DNA of 12,571 bases from Campylobacteraceae bacterium (GCA_027063325.1 JAMOSA010000155.1:1-12571), one strand, 5' to 3'. Shown: positions 1-6,818, numbered from the stretch's first letter. Numbers and translations: made by a program. Notes: generated from the letters alone by a model not told the origin.

Positions 1-95
1 AGTATTTACAGGTACTTTTACAACCTTTGTACTAAAAAAACATATACTATCTGGCAATTAAATCTATAAAATATACTCTAATATGGTTGTGAATT

Positions 96-125
96 TTGAC
101 TTTTTGGATACAATTATATTATAAG
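96..125 (+). promoter_or_regulatory. Predicted sigma-70 promoter for the hybrid signalling gene
   Basis: TTGACT at 96-101 is followed after 18 bases by TATAAG at 120-125, close to the sigma-70 consensus. It lies about 50 bases upstream of the ATG at 175. The rest of 1-174 is AT-rich and I see no gene in it. The assignment is by pattern only. Confidence 0.5.
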
Positions 126-174
126 ATATAAAAAGTGGTCAAATTAAATTAAGATATAACAATTTAGGTGATAG

Positions 175-2106
175 ATGAAAAAAGTAAACAGTTGTACTCA
201 AAACAAAAAGTCATTATCAGTACTATATATAGGTAGAAATGAATCTCTACTAAATAGAATAAAACTCTCTTTGGAGAAAATATATAGTAGTATCTCTATA
301 AAAAATGTCGGTTTGGAGTATTTTCGAAAACTACAAGAGGTTGTAACACCAGATATAGATATAGTACTGATAGACCTACCTCCTGTAAACAAAGAAAAGA
401 GTGCAATAGCAAAACATATCAAAGAGAGTATTCAAAATTTGCAAAGTAATCCATGTATTATAATATTCTCAAGAAGAGACAATAGTGACTTGCTCTCATC
501 TCTTATTGATTGCAATTTGCGTAATATCATACTAAAACCACTAAAAAATGATATGCTTAGTGAACAATTAAAAAGTATATGTTATAGATGTATAGATAAT
601 ATAAAGCTACCAATTGAATCTCAAACCGATAAAAAACTTGCATCATTGAAACTATTTTTGGAAAAGTATTCACACAATATAAAAGAACCATTTACAGATC
701 TATTGTTAATTACCCATCAATTATCAAAATTGAATTTGCAAAAAGAGGAAAAAGAGTTGCTTGTACAACTGTTAAACAGTTCTCAGGAGTTAATAAGAGT
801 AACAAACTCTATGCTTGAGTACTACTATGAATTGTTGGGTTCAGATACAGATGAATCCAAATATAACAGATTCAATGTATATTCAATAATAGACAGAGTA
901 AAGAGTGCCATAGAAAACAGACTGAGAGAAAGAGGATGCAATCTCATAGTAGATATAGATAAAGATATTCCACAATATCTGCTTGGTGAAGCAAACCAGA
1001 TAGAACATATCATATTCAATATATTAAAACATGCCATAAGACATACAAATTCAAATATTCAACTACTAATAAAATATTTGCCAAAAGATAATAAAAGAAG
1101 TTCTCTGAATTTTAAGGTAGTCTATATAGACAAAGATAATACAACTGCCGATACAGATGAAAATACTCTATCAGATCTACATATGGCAAAACGGGATATA
1201 AAACTTCTCTCTGGCGACTTTGGCATAAGCTACAAAGATGACAAAAGTATTATATCATTTACACTCTATACAAAAAATTGTGAAAGTGATAAAACTACAC
1301 TCAATGGATATAGTGTACTAATTGTAGATGATAATCTCATAAATAGATCACTTATAAGAGCTTTGTTGAATAATATAGGAGTAGATACAATAGAAGCATC
1401 AAGCGGTAAAAAAGCTATAGAGTTGATGAAGAGTGAATGCAATAAGATTAATTTGATTTTGATGGATATAAATATGCCGGAAATGGATGGATATGAAACC
1501 TCAAAAAATATTCTACAGATTCCAATGTGTCAAAATGTACCAATTGTAGCACTGAGTGCAAATGATGCAGATGAAAAAGAACTTCAAAAAGCCAAAAGTA
1601 TTGGAATATCTGACTACCTGACAAAACCAATTGATATAGATGCACTCTATAAGGTACTGCAAAACTATTTGGGCAGACAGACTAAAGTAACAGATACAGA
1701 TACTCAGCCAAAAATATCAACAAAAACAGAAAAAGAGTTTTCAGACAAAGAGTTAGATAGTATTGAGGGTATAGACATAGAAGATGGATTAAAAAGAGCA
1801 GGTTATGACAAAGAGTTTTATATATCCATACTGTGTGATTTTTGCAGACTATCAAAAGAGAGCCTGACAAAGATGAGAGATGCTTTTGTAAAAAAAGATG
1901 CAAACAGTTTGCATGAGTATGCCCATAGCCTAAAGGGAACATCAGGAAATTTGGGAGCAGTAGAGTTGTTTAAGATTTTTAAAATCATAGATGACAAAGC
2001 AAAAAAGAATATTTTGGATGAAGAACTTAGCAAGAAAATAGAGTTCTCCATCATAATGTTTAATAGATTGTGTAAATCTTTGATGAATATCAGTGATTGT
2101 AAATAG
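175..2106 (+). CDS. Hybrid signalling protein: pseudo-receiver, degenerate histidine kinase core, receiver, Hpt
   Basis: A 643-residue cytoplasmic phosphorelay-type protein with no membrane segment. Residues 14-135 look like a receiver fold, with D67 at the phospho-acceptor place and K121 in the LKPL motif, but the usual acidic pair is replaced by GRNE. Residues 160-220 resemble a HisKA dimerisation helix pair with H167 in SHNIKEP. Residues 235-366 resemble a GHKL ATPase, but the second N-box asparagine position is a histidine (N283, H286) and I see no DxGxG or GxGLG box, so ATP binding is doubtful. Residues 378-498 form a canonical receiver: D385/D386, phospho-acceptor D431 in LMDINMPEMDG, S461, K484. 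Residues 535-640 are an Hpt domain with H584 in HSLKG. Known role of the family: multistep phosphorelay. Inference: this protein may relay phosphate from another kinase rather than autophosphorylate. It is host DNA outside the prophage. A poor Shine-Dalgarno (TAGGTG) precedes the ATG. Confidence 0.85.
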   Translation: MKKVNSCTQNKKSLSVLYIGRNESLLNRIKLSLEKIYSSISIKNVGLEYFRKLQEVVTPDIDIVLIDLPPVNKEKSAIAKHIKESIQNLQSNPCIIIFSRRDNSDLLSSLIDCNLRNIILKPLKNDMLSEQLKSICYRCIDNIKLPIESQTDKKLASLKLFLEKYSHNIKEPFTDLLLITHQLSKLNLQKEEKELLVQLLNSSQELIRVTNSMLEYYYELLGSDTDESKYNRFNVYSIIDRVKSAIENRLRERGCNLIVDIDKDIPQYLLGEANQIEHIIFNILKHAIRHTNSNIQLLIKYLPKDNKRSSLNFKVVYIDKDNTTADTDENTLSDLHMAKRDIKLLSGDFGISYKDDKSIISFTLYTKNCESDKTTLNGYSVLIVDDNLINRSLIRALLNNIGVDTIEASSGKKAIELMKSECNKINLILMDINMPEMDGYETSKNILQIPMCQNVPIVALSANDADEKELQKAKSIGISDYLTKPIDIDALYKVLQNYLGRQTKVTDTDTQPKISTKTEKEFSDKELDSIEGIDIEDGLKRAGYDKEFYISILCDFCRLSKESLTKMRDAFVKKDANSLHEYAHSLKGTSGNLGAVELFKIFKIIDDKAKKNILDEELSKKIEFSIIMFNRLCKSLMNISDCK

Positions 2107-2162
2107 TAAAACCCTCTTTTAATTTTTAATTCCAATTAAGATTTTATTCTCAAATCAAATCT

Positions 2163-2606
2163 CTACACCCTCTCCCACTCAAAATTGGCAATATTTCTAC
2201 TCTGGCTATCAAACTCTATGCCAATTAAATATATATCTGTATATCTACTTTTGTACTTAGTGGCATAATCTTTGTTTTTTATCTGATTTAGTGCATTACT
2301 TCCATTTACTTTAAACTCTAGTATATATACACTATCTCTAAATATTATTGTCAAATCCATTCTACCTATACTTGTTACATCTTCAGCTACTATATTTAAT
2401 CCACTTCCAGCCAGATATGCATATAAAACACTTGCATAATAACCCTCATACTCTCCTATACTATTTTTTGTATAATTGTTATATGCTATTGAAGCAAACA
2501 AAGACTCTATTGCTTCTTTGAAGCTATCTAAATCTTTATCATTTAATGCTTTTATTATACCTCTTATATCTACTGTTACACTACTACTTAGATAATCCAA
2601 AATAAG
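2163..2606 (-). pseudogene. C-terminal remnant of an AAA-ATPase-like/PD-(D/E)XK nuclease protein (DUF1703 type)
   Basis: The frame reads from a possible TTG at 2600 for 145 residues and carries the C-terminal nuclease-like domain of the AAA-ATPase_like/DUF1703 proteins common in Campylobacterota and Bacteroidetes. In that numbering the PD-(D/E)XK core is visible as D82 in GRMDLTI and E95-x-K97 in ILEFKV, followed by the usual NALNQIKNKDYATKYK helix and the family's C-terminal LIGIEF and FEWERV strings. Full family members are roughly 500 residues, with an N-terminal ATPase that is missing here. The frame upstream of LILDYL runs into unrelated sequence and a stop at 2646-2648, exactly where the phage-like sequence starts. 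Interpretation: the gene was cut by prophage insertion. No convincing ribosome-binding site precedes the TTG, so the fragment is probably not expressed as such. Confidence 0.7.
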
Positions 2607-2640
2607 TGTAAGAGGGTATATGAAATGAGAGTGGAGGGGA
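2607..2640 (+). mobile_element. Predicted left terminus of the Mu-like prophage
   Basis: Similarity to the host nuclease gene ends between about 2601 and 2612. At 2607 the plus strand reads TGTAAGAGGG, a TG-initiated end like that of Mu (TGTA). A copy of the end-type motif (ATGAAATGAGAGTG, 2620-2633) lies 13 bases inside, comparable to the first transposase site of Mu. If 2607 is base one, the flanking target duplication would be ATAAG at 2602-2606. The exact base is inferred because the other end is outside the window. Confidence 0.4.
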
Positions 2641-2949
2641 TAGTTTTAGAAAAGGCGATTTTTAGGGGTATTTGAGGGTTTTTTACTCTCATTTTGATGA
2701 TTGTGGATATAGGTACCACAATACAAATTTTCACTATTCTTCATTTTTAGCGAAATTTATATGAAAAAATATTTGATTTATTGTCTTTAAAGTGCGATAT
2801 ATAGGGTTTTGACAGTAGTAAAAGTATCTAGCTCTGGTTTTGATAATAGAGTTGTGTTTTTTAATAAATTTTGAGTGGTAATGATTGTGGTAGTGAGTGG
2901 TAAAATGCACACTTTGTAATAATAAAATGCAATCACTCAAAATGAGAGT
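2620..2949. repeat. End-type repeats (TCAAAATGAGAGT family), candidate MuA-binding sites
   Basis: Three copies lie in the noncoding left end: ATGAAATGAGAGTG at 2620-2633 (plus), ACTCTCATTTTGA at 2687-2699 (inverted) and ATCACTCAAAATGAGAGT at 2932-2949 (plus). A further copy sits in the immunity region at 4458-4475 and shares 18 identical bases with the 2932 copy. In Mu, MuA binds several similar sites in mixed orientation within the end. The number, placement and mixed orientation here fit that pattern. That this transposase binds them is inferred. Confidence 0.45.
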
Positions 2950-3092
2950 AGAGAGTATTGTTAGGTAAAGAGATTGTGGTTGGTTGAGTGGTAGAGAGTG
3001 ATAAAAAAAGATAGTGGTTTGTTTGTGGCATATATTTTTAAAGCATAAGGGTTTTGGGTGTTTGATTGTGGTGGTATTGTGGTTATGTGGTA
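2698..3092. repeat. Cluster of GATTGTGGT-like boxes in the left-end noncoding region
   Basis: TGATTGTGG occurs at 2698-2706, 2882-2890 and 3063-3071, AGATTGTGG at 2971-2979 and TATTGTGG at 3075-3082. An inverted CCACAAT at 2716-2722 forms a 7-base inverted repeat with the first box across a 9-base spacer. Between these are AGTGGT or TGTGG boxes near 2873, 2896, 2987, 3014, 3025 and 3087. In all about eleven GTGG boxes occupy some 220 bases (2872-3092). I see no credible gene in 2607-3146. The same box recurs at 10762-10768 (inverted) and 10809-10817. It could be a binding site for the transposase, the Mor-like or HTH proteins, or a host factor. Confidence 0.5.
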
Positions 3093-3128
3093 GGTAGATT
3101 TTGAATTAATACCCATAGTAGAGGGGTT

Positions 3129-3160
3129 AACACCCCCAGTAAAAAGTTACTTGGGGTGTT
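3129..3160. terminator. Hairpin at the end of the exported-protein gene, possible terminator
   Basis: Arms 3129-3142 and 3147-3160 pair over 14 positions with one mismatch around a 4-base loop (AAAG). The right arm contains the stop codon and last codons of the minus-strand gene. The flank on the minus strand is not a clean U-run and the plus-strand flank is only moderately T-rich, so termination is plausible in either direction but not certain. Confidence 0.4.
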
Positions 3161-3680
3161 GTTGTTTAGCTCTTTGGGCTATAATAATCAGACCTGTTAG
3201 AGAGCTAAAAGAGGAAGTAATGTTATAGTTTTTGTACTTAAAGTGATTAGGCTCATTGATTCTTGTTATTTTTGGAAAGTTTATTAGATGAAAAACTTTT
3301 CCTCGTTCTTTTTTGCTAACGAAAGGATCATCTAAAGCTAATATTGCACTTACAGCTGCTACTGATAATTCTATTGCTGAGTTTGGCGTGCCATCTCCTC
3401 CACCTGCAAAAGTAAGTAAATTTATTCCTTTGTTGTCGGATGAAACAGTTAGAGCAATGTTTTTGTTTTTTGCCGTTAGTGTGGCTTGGGCTTCATCTTT
3501 TGTAGATTTTTCTATTTTTTTGATATTTATAGTGAAGTGTTGTTTCATTGCAGTTAGTGAGGAGTTGATTAGGTTCTCATATTTATAGAGATATTCTGTT
3601 GGTTTAGTGTTGTTACTTTTTGATAGAAGCAGAGTGTTGCTTATTAATAGCAGTGTTAGTAGTAGCTTTGATAGTTTCAT
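3147..3680 (-). CDS. Small exported protein of unknown function, in the lysogeny operon
   Basis: This 177-residue protein is not one I recognise. The N-terminus (K3, K5, then a leucine-rich stretch to about residue 19) looks like a signal peptide or membrane anchor. There is no lipobox cysteine and no clear Ala-x-Ala cleavage site. The middle is lysine-rich, followed by a glycine-rich stretch (FAGGGDGTPN, about residues 92-101) and a hydrophobic helix (SVAAVSAILAL, about 106-116). The gene starts 13 bases after the repressor stop with its own AAGGA site, so both are probably transcribed together in the lysogen. A small envelope protein made with the repressor and lying next to the phage end is the classic place for a lysogenic-conversion or superinfection-exclusion gene, but that function is inferred from position alone. 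Confidence 0.65.
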   Translation of the reverse strand: MKLSKLLLTLLLISNTLLLSKSNNTKPTEYLYKYENLINSSLTAMKQHFTINIKKIEKSTKDEAQATLTAKNKNIALTVSSDNKGINLLTFAGGGDGTPNSAIELSVAAVSAILALDDPFVSKKERGKVFHLINFPKITRINEPNHFKYKNYNITSSFSSLTGLIIIAQRAKQQHPK

Positions 3681-3693
3681 TTTTTTATCCTTA

Positions 3694-4347
3694 TTATGAG
3701 ATTTGCATTACCTTTTTGCCTAAGATTTTTATATTTAGATCTTGTAATTCTTCTTTTTTAAAGGTGAAGCTATCGTATTTTGGGTTGTCGCTTATTATTT
3801 TGATATTGCCGTTTAGGCAGAATTGTACTCTTTTGATTATTACTGCATTATCATACAAAAGGGCATAGATACCATCGTTTGCTGATATTTGAGTGGTGTT
3901 TATGATGACATAGTCGCCATCTTTTAGTGTTGGTTCCATTGAGTCGCCGTTTACTTGGATGATTTTTAGGTGGTCTGGGTTTTGAGGTGTTTTAAAGAGA
4001 GATAGAGAGATAGGAACTTTTTCTATTGTTTCAACTTCATAGTTGTATATTCCTGCACCTGCACCTGCTTGGAGTGATAGCTTATCTATATATATAATAT
4101 TTTTATCTTGAGAGCAGTCTTGAATATCTTTGGTAGATTTTAGCATTTCTCCCTCACCAGTGAGGAGCCAATTAGTGTTTAAATTAAACAAATTTGTTAA
4201 TTTCTTTGCTAAATCAATAGAAGGTTTAGACTTATTCTTTTCATATCTTGCTAATGCTTGTGGCTTTATTCCTATTTTTTCTGCTAATTCTTGTTGTGAT
4301 AAGCCCATTTTTTCTCTAAATATTACTAATCTATCCCCAAACTCCAT
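3694..4347 (-). CDS. S24-family phage repressor (XRE HTH plus LexA/CI-type self-cleaving domain)
   Basis: This 217-residue protein begins with an XRE-type helix-turn-helix (about residues 5-60; MGLSQQELAEKIGIKPQALARYE). The C-terminal S24 domain has the catalytic serine in VNGDSMEPTL (S136) and the lysine in AVIIKRV (K172). Alternating Ala-Gly pairs at 94-99 (QAGAGAG) sit where LexA/CI proteins are cut. Known role of the family: it silences the lytic operon and is inactivated by RecA-stimulated self-cleavage after DNA damage. The repressor diverges from the transposase operon and the operators lie between them. Phage Mu itself uses a different repressor family, so prophage induction here is predicted to respond to DNA damage. 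The ATG at 4347 is preceded by AAGGA. Confidence 0.88.
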   Translation of the reverse strand: MEFGDRLVIFREKMGLSQQELAEKIGIKPQALARYEKNKSKPSIDLAKKLTNLFNLNTNWLLTGEGEMLKSTKDIQDCSQDKNIIYIDKLSLQAGAGAGIYNYEVETIEKVPISLSLFKTPQNPDHLKIIQVNGDSMEPTLKDGDYVIINTTQISANDGIYALLYDNAVIIKRVQFCLNGNIKIISDNPKYDSFTFKKEELQDLNIKILGKKVMQIS

Positions 4348-4363
4348 AAAAAATCCTTAAAAA

Positions 4364-4392
4364 TTAACAAATCTGTTTAAAATGCTTGACAA
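4364..4392 (-). promoter_or_regulatory. Predicted repressor promoter
   Basis: On the minus strand TTGTCA (4392-4387) is followed after 17 bases by TGTTAA (4369-4364), a fair -35 and a weak -10. It runs into the repressor gene at 4347, is covered by operator 1 at 4366-4377, and its -35 overlaps that of the opposing lytic promoter. Repressor autoregulation would follow from this layout. Confidence 0.4.
4366..4377. promoter_or_regulatory. Operator 1, predicted repressor site
   Basis: AACA-AATC-TGTT is a 4-4-4 inverted repeat, nearly the same as operator 2. The two centres are 31 bases apart, about three helical turns, so two bound dimers would lie on the same DNA face. Confidence 0.55.
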
Positions 4393-4414
4393 TCTAAACA
4401 AATATGTTTATAAT
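4386..4414 (+). promoter_or_regulatory. Consensus early lytic promoter
   Basis: TTGACA at 4386-4391, a 17-base spacer and TATAAT at 4409-4414 form a perfect sigma-70 consensus reading toward the Ner-like and transposase genes. Transcription should begin near 4421, giving a leader of about 160 bases. Operator 2 lies wholly inside the spacer and touches the -10, so bound repressor would block polymerase. Confidence 0.85.
4395..4410. promoter_or_regulatory. Operator 2, predicted repressor site in the lytic promoter spacer
   Basis: TAAACA-AATA-TGTTTA is a perfect 6-4-6 palindrome located between the -35 and -10 of the consensus promoter. With operator 1 it gives the consensus WAACAAATMTGTTTA. 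Binding by the S24 repressor is inferred from position and symmetry. Confidence 0.65.
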
Positions 4415-4419
4415 TACAT

Positions 4420-4452
4420 TAACCCTTAGGTTATTAATGCTAATTATAGCAT
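4420..4452. promoter_or_regulatory. Two further inverted repeats downstream of the lytic start site
   Basis: TAACC-CTTA-GGTTA (4420-4433) lies at the predicted transcription start. ATGCTA-ATTA-TAGCAT (4437-4452) is a perfect 6-4-6 palindrome with sequence unlike operators 1 and 2. These are candidates for the Ner-like protein, which in Mu binds the early promoter region, but no partner can be assigned from sequence alone. Confidence 0.4.
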
Positions 4453-4457
4453 AAATT

Positions 4458-4475
4458 ATCACTCAAAATGAGAGT
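4458..4475 (+). repeat. End-type motif copy inside the immunity region
   Basis: ATCACTCAAAATGAGAGT is identical over 18 bases to 2932-2949 in the left end. In Mu the operator region doubles as the transposition enhancer bound by MuA. This copy next to the operators would suit such a role, though in Mu the end and enhancer sequences differ. Confidence 0.45.
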
Positions 4476-4517
4476 TTATTGAAAGGTTGTGTTATTTAAC
4501 TTAGTATTGTTTAGTTT

Positions 4518-4569
4518 TTTGCTCTTTAGAGAGGAATATATTTTATTTTTGTTTAAAGAGCAAATTTTT
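4518..4569 (+). terminator. Leader hairpin followed by T-run, possible attenuator
   Basis: TTTGCTCTTTA (4518-4528) and TAAAGAGCAAA (4554-4564) are perfect 11-base inverted repeats, and TTTTT follows at 4565-4569. The hairpin lies in the leader between the consensus lytic promoter and the first gene, 13 bases before its ATG. The stem is AT-rich with a large loop, so it would be a weak terminator, or it could shape translation of the Ner-like gene. Confidence 0.4.
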
Positions 4570-4582
4570 AGAAGGATTAAAA

Positions 4583-4789
4583 ATGACACTTAGAGATAAA
4601 TTTGATAGTAGAGGTTTTGGGGTAAAAAAGTATGCAAAAAAGATTGGGGTGAGCCATACTACTTTGTCTTTGTTTTTGGACGGGAAACTTAGGATAAAAA
4701 ACAAGAAAAAAGCTCCTAAATATAGAAAGATGGTTGAAGCATTGGTTAAAGATGGAGTTTTGGATAGAGAGGTGATAGATGAGAGTTGA
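4583..4789 (+). CDS. Small HTH protein, Ner-like regulator
   Basis: This 68-residue basic protein has a helix-turn-helix at about residues 11-36 (GVKKYAKKIGVSHTTLSLFLDG). It is the first gene of the lytic operon and directly precedes the transposase, the position of Ner in Mu, which represses early transcription after the initial burst. Sequence similarity to Mu Ner itself is not obvious to me, so the name rests on size, fold and position. AAGGA at 4572-4576 lies 6 bases before the ATG. The end overlaps the transposase start by 11 bases, which suggests translational coupling. Confidence 0.7.
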   Translation: MTLRDKFDSRGFGVKKYAKKIGVSHTTLSLFLDGKLRIKNKKKAPKYRKMVEALVKDGVLDREVIDES

Positions 4790-6788
4790 AGAGTTAGCAA
4801 AAAAAGCAAATAACGACAAAACAACTATTACAAGACAAGCAAAAAAAGCTTATGAAAACAAAGAGAGTTTGTTGATTGATGGTATTAGATACAAGGTTAG
4901 CAAAAAAAGAGTTAGTGGGGTTAATAAGCCTATATATTGGTTTGAAGAGATAAAAGAGAAAAAGGTGGAGTTGGAGTTAAAAAATAGCGATAAGGCTTGG
5001 CTTAGGGCTGATGAGAGTAAGAAACAGGAGGCTATTTTAAAAGCTGGTTTAGTTGCTTTGTGGGAGAGGAGGCAGAAAAGAGTCTCTTTTGATGTTTTTA
5101 TAAAGAGTTTGCCTGATAGATATGAAGAGTTTGGCGAGATTAGCGAAGCGAGTTTTTTTAGGTGGGTAAAGAGAGTAAGAGAGGCAAAAGAGAGAGGTAT
5201 TCCACCTGCATATGTTTTGATTGATAGCAGGGGTGGAGATAGAGGAACCAAGAAGATAGACAAGGAGATGGGTAGCTTTATAGAGAGGCTTATACTGGAA
5301 AAGCCACATAGGAAGGTAAAAAGAGTTTGGGAGTATGTGGTTAATAGATACAAAGAGGATGCACCAAGCTATACAACAATAAAGAGGTATATTGAGAAGT
5401 TTAAAGAGAAAAATGCCTTTTTGGTGAAGGTTAGCGAAGACCCTACCAAGGCTGTTAGTTTGTATCGACCTGCTTTTGGACAAGCTGATAGTGGGGTTGC
5501 TTATAGGAATCAACTCTGGGAGCTTGATGCAACACCTGCAGATATTATGACAAGTGATGGCAAGAGGATGATACTTAGTGCGGCTATTGATGTTTATAGC
5601 CGTAGAGTTGTGGTGGTGTTGGCTGAGAGTGCTAGTTTTGAGACACTGAGTTGGCTTTTTAGAAAAGCTATTATGAAGCTTGGGATTCCTGAAAGTGTCA
5701 AGACTGATAACGGTAAGGATTATAGGAGTAATAATTTTGGTTTGATGTGTAGTAGGCTTGGGATTGAGCAGATTTTGACACCACCTTATAGCGGATATTA
5801 TAAACCGCACATTGAGAGGTTTTTTAGAACACTGAGTCATGAGCTATTTGAAGAGCTTGAGGGGTATATTGGGCATAGTGTAGCTGATAGAGAGAAGTTG
5901 CAGAATCAGCAGAGTTTTGTAGCCAAGCTTGAAGCACAAAAGAGATGGCAAGAGGAGGCAAAGAGTGGAAATGAGTTTGCTAAAAAGTTTGCTTTAAAAA
6001 AGGAGAATAAGGGAACCTTGGTGAGAGTGCCTATGAGTAAGGTGGAATTGGAGAATTGGATAGATAAGTGGATTGTGATGTATGAGAATAGATTGCATAG
6101 GGGAATAAACAGTAAGCCGATTGAGAAATGGGAGGCTAGTGAGGTTGCAGTTAGGAGGATTAGCGATGTAAGAGTACTTAATGTAATGGTTGGGCTTAGT
6201 GAGGTTAAGAGAGTTACTAAAAAGGGCATTAGAGTGCAAAACATATACTATACAGCGTCGGAGCTTTGGGAATTTGTTGGGCAGAGTGTGATTGTGCTAA
6301 CAGATGATGAGCTTGGCAGGGTATATGTGTATGATAGCGAGTATAACTATATTTGCACTGCTACTAATGAGGAGTTTGAGGGTAAAAGTAGGGCTGAATA
6401 TATTAAGGCTACTAAGAGGTTTGATAAGAGATTAAGAGCTTATGTTAAGGCTTTAGAGGAACTTCGAGCAGAGAGTAGCGAGTATATGAGAGAGCATATC
6501 GAAGCGAAACTTGGTGAGATAGAAGAGCAGGTAAAGGAGATTGGATATGAAGAGAAGAGTGAAGTAACAAAGAGTGTAATAGAGGCACTGGAGGACAATG
6601 GAGAGGAGGTGCATAGTGAGTTAAAAGATGAGAGTGTGGTGGTAGTAGAGAATAAAAGACCTGTGTTTAATAGCCCATATGATCGTTTTGTGTGGGAGTT
6701 AAAACACAACTGCATTAGTGATAAAACTAAAGAGTTAGCTAAAAAATATAAAGAGAGCTGGGAAGCTGCAAATAAAGTAGCTTCGTAG
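4779..6788 (+). CDS. muA: Mu-type DDE transposase, MuA homologue
   Basis: This 669-residue transposase is close to the length of MuA (663). Residues 1-55 look like an N-terminal winged helix, and 75-215 hold further DNA-binding helices of the HTH_Tnp_Mu type. The RNase H-like catalytic core runs from about 240 to 400 with D250 in WELDATPAD, D310 in VKTDNGKDY and E346 in KPHIERFFR, giving the D-D-35-E triad. A beta-barrel domain follows (about 480-530; VTKKGIRVQNIYYTA). The charged, helical C-terminus (about 540-669) would contact MuB and ClpX, by analogy. Known role: it pairs the two phage ends, nicks them and joins them to target DNA. The start at 4779 overlaps the Ner-like gene and is preceded by GAGAGG. 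The catalytic residues are intact, so it is likely functional. Confidence 0.95.
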   Translation: MRVEELAKKANNDKTTITRQAKKAYENKESLLIDGIRYKVSKKRVSGVNKPIYWFEEIKEKKVELELKNSDKAWLRADESKKQEAILKAGLVALWERRQKRVSFDVFIKSLPDRYEEFGEISEASFFRWVKRVREAKERGIPPAYVLIDSRGGDRGTKKIDKEMGSFIERLILEKPHRKVKRVWEYVVNRYKEDAPSYTTIKRYIEKFKEKNAFLVKVSEDPTKAVSLYRPAFGQADSGVAYRNQLWELDATPADIMTSDGKRMILSAAIDVYSRRVVVVLAESASFETLSWLFRKAIMKLGIPESVKTDNGKDYRSNNFGLMCSRLGIEQILTPPYSGYYKPHIERFFRTLSHELFEELEGYIGHSVADREKLQNQQSFVAKLEAQKRWQEEAKSGNEFAKKFALKKENKGTLVRVPMSKVELENWIDKWIVMYENRLHRGINSKPIEKWEASEVAVRRISDVRVLNVMVGLSEVKRVTKKGIRVQNIYYTASELWEFVGQSVIVLTDDELGRVYVYDSEYNYICTATNEEFEGKSRAEYIKATKRFDKRLRAYVKALEELRAESSEYMREHIEAKLGEIEEQVKEIGYEEKSEVTKSVIEALEDNGEEVHSELKDESVVVVENKRPVFNSPYDRFVWELKHNCISDKTKELAKKYKESWEAANKVAS

Positions 6789-6818
6789 CCTCCCCAAAAA
6801 AAAGAATAAGGAGAGACT

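Noticed and set aside
2107..2162. Terminator between the convergent hybrid kinase and nuclease genes
   Set aside because: TTAATT-CC-AATTAA is an AT-only palindrome with a two-base loop and no proper stem. Not enough to call a terminator.
2734..2940. 68-residue minus-strand reading frame in the left-end region
   Set aside because: It is made of the reverse complement of the GTGG repeat array, is rich in His/Tyr/Ile, has no ribosome-binding site and no family resemblance. More likely noncoding.
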